Source: Kouleothrix aurantiaca (GTDB lineage: Bacteria; Chloroflexota; Chloroflexia; Chloroflexales; Roseiflexaceae). Taken from it: a stretch of 5,379 nucleotides of DNA. The position numbers and the translations under genes are program-made. Below are positions 1 through 5,379 of this stretch, piece after piece (within the stretch, counting starts at the first letter, position 1; each line of letters opens with the position of its first letter). Below the pieces are notes generated by a model, which saw only the letters and a program-made list of their open reading frames with translations, did not search any database and was not told the origin of the DNA. The stretch spans positions 1 to 5,379 of the forward strand of contig LJCR01000199.1 in NCBI GenBank assembly GCA_001399705.1, in the 5' to 3' direction.

Positions 1-40
1 TCAGGATACTGGCTGTGGAATTCCACAGCCAGTATCCTGA
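1..40. repeat. Perfect 40-bp palindrome at the window edge, centred on GGAATTCC
   Basis: Bases 1-20 are the exact reverse complement of 21-40, with no loop and an EcoRI-type GAATTC core at 18-23. The 21-40 arm encodes the conserved G1 box of the downstream kinase's ATPase domain, so it is the authentic arm. The 1-20 arm is its mirror and supplies the stop codon. The symmetry runs to the very first base, so it may extend beyond the window. The likeliest cause is a fold-back or assembly artefact at a contig end. A real hairpin or inverted duplication is possible but less likely. Confidence 0.9.
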
Positions 41-2151
41 AGCCGAATTTGCACCTCGTCTTCACCACTAAAAGTGGTAATGCGCAATGTGCCACGGCCC
101 TTCATGGACTCGACTGCATTTTTAAGAAGATTCATCAATACTTGCTTCAGTTCAACTGCTGCCATTGCCACCATAGGCAATTCGGTCGCCAGATCAAGCT
201 GGACATTCAGCTTCTCAGGATCTATCTGATGCTCGAGTAGTGTCAAAACCTCACTGATCTCACTATTTGCGTCGACTATCTCCGGCGGCAATACATTGCC
301 TTTAAGGAGCAATGCCAGATTACGTACTAACAGGTAGCAATACAGTGCTAATGGATGAACGCGCCGACAGATATCACCAATGCCTTCTTGTTGATCTAGT
401 CCGTTGGCGGCGGCAACCAAAACCCATAAATTATGCTCGAGCTCACTTAAGTAGGGCATTAAAAGTTCGTATATAAGCTTTTCATCAAAAACTGCTAGTT
501 TTTCCGACGTATCGAAATAACTAGGCAAAACTGATGGTTGTGATTTTAGCCTTACCACCGCGTTACGCAATTCGTTCAAGCTTAGAATGCGAGATTGAGT
601 GTGTTGCGGATCAGGAAAGCCGAGTTGAATCGCAAATTTTGAACTTCCTGGCTGAAACTGTAGAGATACCTCCTGACGCTCCAGTGTATATCGTAGGAGT
701 GCGCTGTGCTCGTCTTCACCAACTACTGTTAGGAGAGATTCAGCCCTGAGTGCTCCATAGCGCTTCGATGGTTCTCCGTCATCTTCTATTAACAGCATCC
801 ATCTTGTTGTGCCCTGTACGATAGTCGCCGAAAATCTGCAATGTCGGGCATTCGCCGCTTGAGCTCCGAGCAACAAGTTGAGCATAGCAACTTGCAGTAG
901 TACATCATCAAATACTACATTGATATCTTGTGGAAGTTGCTCAAAGTGGAAATGGATCGGTGCCCCTAAATGATCGCGCAATACTGGTAGCTTATTCTGC
1001 AGCCAAGCATCAAGATGCCTAGATTCTAGGCGTGGGACACTCCCACTACCGAGTTCGAGCATACTACGTTGCCAAATTTTGCAGAACATGATCTGCTGGT
1101 TCATCCATACAATTGTCTGCTCGGCAGTTGTGGCATGATTTGGCAATGTATCGCGCACCTCTACGAGTGCATCTACTAAACTGGTAAGGCCATTAGTCAG
1201 GTCGTGATTTACGATTGCAATTAATTGATCAATAGCGATTCGCACATCTCGATTGGCTTTATCAGAACGGTGTTGGAACTCTCTCGCGACAGCATCGCGA
1301 AGGCGAACGGCTTGATTGTATCTCTGTTGTAAAGCACCACGCTCTGGCTGAAGCCGTAAAATTGCCGGAAGATAGTTGGACTCATTCATCTGCGATTGAT
1401 GCCGTTCGGCGTGATCGCGAGCTATTGCAGTAATAAGTTCGTCGACAGAGGCGAAAGGCCCATGTGCAACTCCAAAAGTTACTATTGATTCAGTATGTCG
1501 TTTCGAATCATTCTCATAAAAACGCTCCAACAGATCATTAAGCGCGGCATCAGCATGCGGGCTTGGTATGATAGCTAGGGCATCGGCGCTGCCGAGACTA
1601 CGCAGATAAATTGCCTGGGCAATATTAACAAGACCATCCAAGGCGATCTGACGAACAACTTGTGCAGAACCAGTAAAGTGCAAGCTGATAACGGACAGGT
1701 TCGGCTGTTCACATGCGGATACCAAATCTTGAAGTTGGGCAGGTTCCAAGCCTGGTAGATGATCTAGTGGCGCTGCCAACGCAGCTACTGTGTGCATTAC
1801 TTCTTTGATGCGTGCTTGCAATTCCTCGAAGGCGAAAGGCTTTGCAAGATAGTCGTCTGCACCATACCTCAATGCTTGCTTTTCTGTATCAGGTGTACCG
1901 AATGCCGTTATCAATATCACATAAGTCGATGGATAATCATGCCGGATTCTTCGGATAAGTTCCAGGCCATCCATGCGTGGCATGTTCATGTCGGTGATAA
2001 CAACGTTGCAACCATGCTGCGCTAGTTGTTCGAGCGCAGCAACACCATCTTCGGCTTCGAGCGCCAAATATTCACTGCTCGTTAGCAAGAACTTATATAA
2101 TCGCCGGGTGGCGGCATCATCTTCGACTATCAGGATGGGTGGTAGGCCCAC
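1..2151 (-). CDS. Receiver-domain multidomain histidine kinase, 3' end apparently cut by a palindrome
   Basis: This is a cytoplasmic two-component protein with no visible membrane segment or signal peptide. Domains in order: a receiver domain (about 4-120) with acidic pair D11/D12, phosphoacceptor D54, T82 and K104 all present; a degenerate GGDEF-like fold (about 150-255; SADALAII replaces the GGDEF loop, then VTFGVA); and a DHp-like helical pair with H316 in NHDLTN (about 300-368). Next comes a decayed HATPase domain (about 380-513; the Asn of the N-box NA pair is G429, the G1 box is DDGEP, and no G2 glycines are seen). A second helical region follows (about 555-640; H573 in LEHNLW is a weak candidate). 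A normal-looking HATPase begins at about 655, with N-box NLLKNA (N674, N678) and G1 box DTGCGI (706-711). The frame then stops at 716 residues, so the F and G2 boxes are missing. The stop lies in one arm of the 1-40 palindrome and is probably artefactual. The GTG start is supported by GGAG 7 nt upstream, with an in-frame TAA further upstream and no intervening ATG. It follows the BREX ATPase gene after 81 bases on the same strand. Its signal and output are unknown. Confidence 0.85.
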   Translation of the reverse strand: MGLPPILIVEDDAATRRLYKFLLTSSEYLALEAEDGVAALEQLAQHGCNVVITDMNMPRMDGLELIRRIRHDYPSTYVILITAFGTPDTEKQALRYGADDYLAKPFAFEELQARIKEVMHTVAALAAPLDHLPGLEPAQLQDLVSACEQPNLSVISLHFTGSAQVVRQIALDGLVNIAQAIYLRSLGSADALAIIPSPHADAALNDLLERFYENDSKRHTESIVTFGVAHGPFASVDELITAIARDHAERHQSQMNESNYLPAILRLQPERGALQQRYNQAVRLRDAVAREFQHRSDKANRDVRIAIDQLIAIVNHDLTNGLTSLVDALVEVRDTLPNHATTAEQTIVWMNQQIMFCKIWQRSMLELGSGSVPRLESRHLDAWLQNKLPVLRDHLGAPIHFHFEQLPQDINVVFDDVLLQVAMLNLLLGAQAANARHCRFSATIVQGTTRWMLLIEDDGEPSKRYGALRAESLLTVVGEDEHSALLRYTLERQEVSLQFQPGSSKFAIQLGFPDPQHTQSRILSLNELRNAVVRLKSQPSVLPSYFDTSEKLAVFDEKLIYELLMPYLSELEHNLWVLVAAANGLDQQEGIGDICRRVHPLALYCYLLVRNLALLLKGNVLPPEIVDANSEISEVLTLLEHQIDPEKLNVQLDLATELPMVAMAAVELKQVLMNLLKNAVESMKGRGTLRITTFSGEDEVQIRLQDTGCGIPQPVS

Positions 2152-2232
2152 AGCCTCGCTCCAGATTCAAACTTTGCGTTGGTCCAATTTACCGTAACCC
2201 TAGCAGTGATGATTTTGCGTGTGTTGTATCAG
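2152..2232 (-). other. 81-base intergenic spacer between brxC and the receiver-kinase gene
   Basis: The spacer separates the TAG of the ATPase gene from the GTG of the signalling gene. It carries the Shine-Dalgarno site. No GC-rich hairpin with a U-tract is visible, so there is no evident terminator after brxC and read-through is plausible. I could not make out a convincing -35/-10 pair. A 7-base direct repeat (TTTGCGT on the plus strand, at 2173-2179 and 2214-2220) and the short symmetric TTGGTCCAA (2179-2187) are present but could be chance. Confidence 0.5.
2159..2162 (-). promoter_or_regulatory. Ribosome binding site of the receiver-kinase gene
   Basis: On the minus strand GGAG lies 7 bases upstream of the GTG at 2151-2149. 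This spacing is typical of a Shine-Dalgarno site. It decides the start, because the frame offers no ATG between the upstream TAA and this GTG, and translation from GTG places the receiver domain's first strand (ILIVEDD) at the usual distance from the N-terminus. Confidence 0.7.
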
Positions 2233-5200
2233 CTATATACGTCGTGCCTGGGTCAACACGGCTAATACTGCCACCCGCATCTGTTCAAGCGCCACTTCCA
2301 GCTCTTCCTCTGAATTAATTGGCTCATCAGGTACATAGTCGCGTAGAAGAATTACACCATAACCTGGCCTCTTGCCTTCGCCGACTCCATTCCCCTTCTT
2401 TGGCTTCGGCTGAAACTGCTCGCGCAGGCGCACAAGTTCGCCGCGCAGATTTATATCGAGCATATCGAGCCGTGATCGCAGCGGAGTTGCGCCACCCACA
2501 GTCGGCGGATCCGGCAACTCGGCTAGCAGTCGAGTGAACGGCGCCTGCAATTGCTCGCGGTACTCCTCAACCTGCGGCTCGGTCGCACCAATCTCGCGTA
2601 GCTGCGCAGGAATCTCGCCGATCGTTCTCTCAGCGCGCTGGCGTGCATCAGCCACCCAGCGCACGAGCTGCGATGTCACTGCGGCTTCAGCGGCGTCACG
2701 AGCGGCGATCAAATCCTGCCAGCGGGCACGGTCGTGGAAGCGGCGCTCGCTCTGCAGGCTATTAAAGCCTTGCAGGAACATAGATAGCTCCGGTACCGAA
2801 AGGCTGGCATTGATCATCGAGTTGAAGTAATCGCGCACCTTCTGGAAGGTTGCGCCAGCAGTCTGGCGAAACTGCTCTAATGTATCGAGCATACTCAACA
2901 GGTCGTCCAGCTGCTGATAGCGCTCGACAAACAGCGGCAGGCGCGTTACCGGGTTCGCATTGGCGACTAATTCCCCCAGCACGCTTTCTCCAACACTGAA
3001 CTCGGCTGGCAAAAGAAAGCTGGCGGCATTTGCCCACTGGTGCAGCGCGGCGCAGCGGGTATTCAGCCGCTCAAGCTCAGTGCCGAGCGCGCTATTCAGT
3101 GTGGCTGCCACCAGCGGCGGTCGGTGCGCAAACAGCGTCTCGAAGATGCCGCGCGCCGCAATCAGCTGCTGAGCGTCAAGCTCCGAGCGCACACCATAGA
3201 CACGTAGCTGCTTGAAGCGCAGTTCCTTCGACAGCGCCAGCTGGGCGTCGGGGTGCTGCGGATCAGTGACAATGCGTCCATCGATTACCAGCTTACATAT
3301 TCCGGCGCGCAGCAAGAGTGCCAGCGCGACCTGAATCGCTCCACCATCCCAGCCATACGGTGGATCTTCGAACAAACGCCGTAGCTCAATCGCCTCGATT
3401 GCTGACCGGTCGGTATTCTCAAGCGGCAGGCTCCCGCGAACCGCGCTCAATAATGGGCTGCTCATGTTGAGGTTTCCATCATTGCTCAACACACTAAGGA
3501 GCTGGACATCCATATTCGAGAACATACCACGCAGCGCGGCACTTACCGCTGTCTCGACATTGGCGACTTTGTACTGCATCTCGTTGAGCCGGCTGTAGAT
3601 CAGCGGCACCAACTGGACGAGCAACCCGCGCACAGCATCGCCACTGCCGCTGCTGAGTTGGTACGACGAGCCACGGAAAAATATCTGCGCGCCGCGCATA
3701 GCTCCGCGAAGCTGATTACGCACAGCAGTCTGCAAGCTACTCAGGTCGCGCACCTTTGCGTCGCGCGCGACGATCGCCTCGGGACTAGCCGGATTCGCGG
3801 CAATCACACGGTCGGCGATTTCGCGAGTGGCGATATACAGCGAAAGCGCCTCATGTAACGAGCGCGCCTCGTCCATACGCAGGAAAAAGGTCTCCTGCTC
3901 CTGGTTTGATCGCTGGCGCAACGCCTCGTCGTTAGCGATGTGTGAGTCGAGCACGCGTTGAATCGGCGTAAGGATGTGAATCGTGACTTTCGACTGGCCT
4001 GGCGCTACCTGGCGGCCATCCATCAGCAGGCGCAGCTTGAGCTGGCGACCGGTAATCTGGAGCTGAGCCAGTTGGAAGATATCGTCGGTCTCGAATTCTT
4101 TGAGCGCTTGTGATAGCGCCGGACTGGTAAGCCGCAGATCTTTCTGATGCTCGCGCACCTTATCCTGAAACGTGCGCTGCTGAGTCGTCAGAAATTCGAA
4201 CACAGCGCCTACCTGCTTGACGTAGCCGGCATCGATCAGGCGCGACAGCTCAGGCTCGATCCGAGCGCCAAGCGCGGCCAAATTATCATCGAGGCTTGAA
4301 ACCAAGGCACGGGCTAAGTTCTCGAGTGTGCATGGGATGTACTTGGCCTGGCCAAGCAGGTAAAGCGCGACCGCCACTTTGAGCGTCAAGTCGGTCGAGC
4401 CACCTACCTTGGAGGGGATGCTGCTCAGGTCAGTCTTTGTTTCGACCGGTACATCGACGACCAGCTGCGGGTAAAGATCGTAGATATTCAATAGCCGGCC
4501 GATTGGAGCCTGCAGCAGGTTGGGCGTGTCGAGAATTGCACCTTGCACAACTGAGATCATCGTACGGGTAGCACCGGTGAGCGCGTCGCCGCGACCGGCC
4601 GCTTGAGCTACTCCCTTGACGATATCCGGTATGACGTCGACTGTCCAGGGCAAATATGGGTAGCAAAGCGGAAAAAACTCTTCAGTCGGCACGGGGTAGA
4701 CGCGCAGCGAGTTTTTGGGGCTGCCAAGATCGGCGATCTGTCCGGTATGGGCTACAAAGCGCGCTGCCAGCAACTTGCGTCCATCATCATTTTTCTGCAA
4801 CAGGCGCTCTTCGACAACGTGGCTCATATCATCGTTGCTGAGTTTGATCTTCTGCGAAAAGCGTTGGTTGATCTTGGCGTACTGCTCCTGCTGCACGTTG
4901 GCTTGAGCTTGCAGGGCCTGAATATCACCGTGGGCCGTGACAGCAATCCAAATGCGACCCTCACCACGCACTGCTGCAGTCTCGACCAGCGCCTGGACTT
5001 GCATGATCCGCTCGTTGCTGTCGCCACCTGCAATCCACTGGCCGATCTCGTCGAGCTGGAGCAGCAGGCGATGGCGCCGACCAGGAGCATCACGTTCTCC
5101 GCACCAACTGACTAGGCGCTCCACTACGTCGGTCGGGGTGATACCAGCCTGAGTGACCGCATTGATTGTGCGCTGTACTGAATCACGCCCGCCCTCAAAG

Positions 5201-5379
5201 TGATCGGGTAGCACGTCTGCGGCTGCCTGCATCAGCTTATCGATATTGAAGGCGGTATCACGTTGTAGCCGTGACCATCGCTTACCAGTCAGTTCTTCGG
5301 CGCGGCGCTGGAATTCCTGCTGCTTACCCGCTTGATCGATGTAATATTCTACGCCCCACGCGAAGGCCCAATTATGTGT
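2233..5379 (-). CDS. brxC: BREX system P-loop ATPase BrxC/PglY family, 5'-truncated by window edge
   Basis: This is the large ATPase of BREX phage defence, a cytoplasmic P-loop NTPase that works with the PglX methyltransferase and PglZ. The frame is open from the right edge to a TAG at 2233-2235, giving 1048 visible residues. The ATG at 5232 is internal, because 49 in-frame sense codons precede it. Numbering from the edge, the visible motifs are a Walker B strand (LLLQLDE, acidic pair D110-E111, near 5050), a sensor-1-like strand (IWIAVTAHGD, 143-152), NQRF with a possible arginine finger R173, the segment YPYLPW (240-245) followed by TGATRTM (268-274), and PPYGW (673-677), which recurs in BrxC proteins. 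The charged helical C-terminus with INSEEELEVALEQMR (1021-1035) resembles the usual BrxC end, so the 3' end looks complete. Family members run to roughly 1100-1250 residues, so about 100-200 residues including Walker A should lie off-window. BrxC (types 1, 3, 5) and PglY (type 2) cannot be told apart here without the neighbouring genes. Family assignment is by recognition of these motifs, not by a search. Confidence 0.85.
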   Translation of the reverse strand, partial: THNWAFAWGVEYYIDQAGKQQEFQRRAEELTGKRWSRLQRDTAFNIDKLMQAAADVLPDHFEGGRDSVQRTINAVTQAGITPTDVVERLVSWCGERDAPGRRHRLLLQLDEIGQWIAGGDSNERIMQVQALVETAAVRGEGRIWIAVTAHGDIQALQAQANVQQEQYAKINQRFSQKIKLSNDDMSHVVEERLLQKNDDGRKLLAARFVAHTGQIADLGSPKNSLRVYPVPTEEFFPLCYPYLPWTVDVIPDIVKGVAQAAGRGDALTGATRTMISVVQGAILDTPNLLQAPIGRLLNIYDLYPQLVVDVPVETKTDLSSIPSKVGGSTDLTLKVAVALYLLGQAKYIPCTLENLARALVSSLDDNLAALGARIEPELSRLIDAGYVKQVGAVFEFLTTQQRTFQDKVREHQKDLRLTSPALSQALKEFETDDIFQLAQLQITGRQLKLRLLMDGRQVAPGQSKVTIHILTPIQRVLDSHIANDEALRQRSNQEQETFFLRMDEARSLHEALSLYIATREIADRVIAANPASPEAIVARDAKVRDLSSLQTAVRNQLRGAMRGAQIFFRGSSYQLSSGSGDAVRGLLVQLVPLIYSRLNEMQYKVANVETAVSAALRGMFSNMDVQLLSVLSNDGNLNMSSPLLSAVRGSLPLENTDRSAIEAIELRRLFEDPPYGWDGGAIQVALALLLRAGICKLVIDGRIVTDPQHPDAQLALSKELRFKQLRVYGVRSELDAQQLIAARGIFETLFAHRPPLVAATLNSALGTELERLNTRCAALHQWANAASFLLPAEFSVGESVLGELVANANPVTRLPLFVERYQQLDDLLSMLDTLEQFRQTAGATFQKVRDYFNSMINASLSVPELSMFLQGFNSLQSERRFHDRARWQDLIAARDAAEAAVTSQLVRWVADARQRAERTIGEIPAQLREIGATEPQVEEYREQLQAPFTRLLAELPDPPTVGGATPLRSRLDMLDINLRGELVRLREQFQPKPKKGNGVGEGKRPGYGVILLRDYVPDEPINSEEELEVALEQMRVAVLAVLTQARRI

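Noticed and set aside
2173..2220. Direct repeat TTTGCGT twice, 41 bases apart, and symmetric TTGGTCCAA, as operator sites
   Set aside because: These are 7- and 9-base matches in an 81-base spacer. With no known regulator to match, chance is a sufficient explanation.
2152..2232. Possible promoter in the spacer (TTGGAC, TTACGG and TAAATT on the minus strand)
   Set aside because: No -35/-10 pair with about 17-base spacing and good consensus could be found.
2762..3037. A 91-codon minus-strand open frame overlapping the ATPase gene in another frame
   Set aside because: The ATPase frame runs unbroken through it, and the alternative translation is low-complexity Arg/Ala/Gly-rich sequence typical of a shadow frame.
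4603..5115. A 170-codon plus-strand open frame antisense to the ATPase gene
   Set aside because: It lies opposite the most conserved part of the BrxC-like protein (Walker B and sensor-1 region), resembles no family I recognise, and is expected by chance in GC-rich coding DNA.
5230..5232. ATG at 5232 as the start of the ATPase gene
   Set aside because: The same frame stays open for 49 codons to the window edge, the upstream residues read as plausible protein, and the Walker A motif expected of this family would otherwise be absent.

Overview
This window holds two long genes, both on the minus strand, with about 81 bases between them. Read 5' to 3' on the minus strand, the first (5379 to 2233) is the C-terminal ~1048 residues of a BrxC/PglY-family P-loop ATPase, the large ATPase of BREX anti-phage defence systems. 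Its N-terminus, including the Walker A motif, lies beyond the right edge. The second (2151 to 1) is a multidomain two-component signalling protein. It starts on a GTG with a clear ribosome binding site and consists of an intact receiver domain, a degenerate GGDEF-like fold, a kinase-like module with a decayed ATPase domain, and a second kinase module whose ATPase domain looks competent but is cut off after the G1 box.

The truncation of the signalling gene is suspicious. Bases 1-40 form a perfect palindrome centred on GGAATTCC. The coding-strand arm encodes a normal G1 box (DTGCGI), and the other arm is its exact reverse complement, which supplies the TGA stop. The simplest reading is a fold-back artefact at a contig end, so the real gene probably continues to the left with the rest of the ATPase domain.

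The organism is a bacterium, judged from the Shine-Dalgarno-led GTG start, the BREX ATPase and the two-component domains. A filamentous Chloroflexota-like host is only an impression. The two genes differ clearly in base composition: sampled 60-base lines are about 63% GC in the ATPase gene and about 44% in the signalling gene. This could mean separate origins for the two genes, even though they are co-directional and closely spaced.

Functionally, the ATPase would act in the BREX complex with a PglX methyltransferase and PglZ, neither of which is in view. The neighbouring receiver-kinase protein is not a standard BREX component. If it is co-transcribed and conserved beside brxC elsewhere, it would be a candidate phosphorelay-type regulator or sensor for the defence island. 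That link is an inference from adjacency alone. No RNA genes, CRISPR arrays, insertion sequences or convincing terminators were seen, and no stretch longer than 300 bases lacks a gene.
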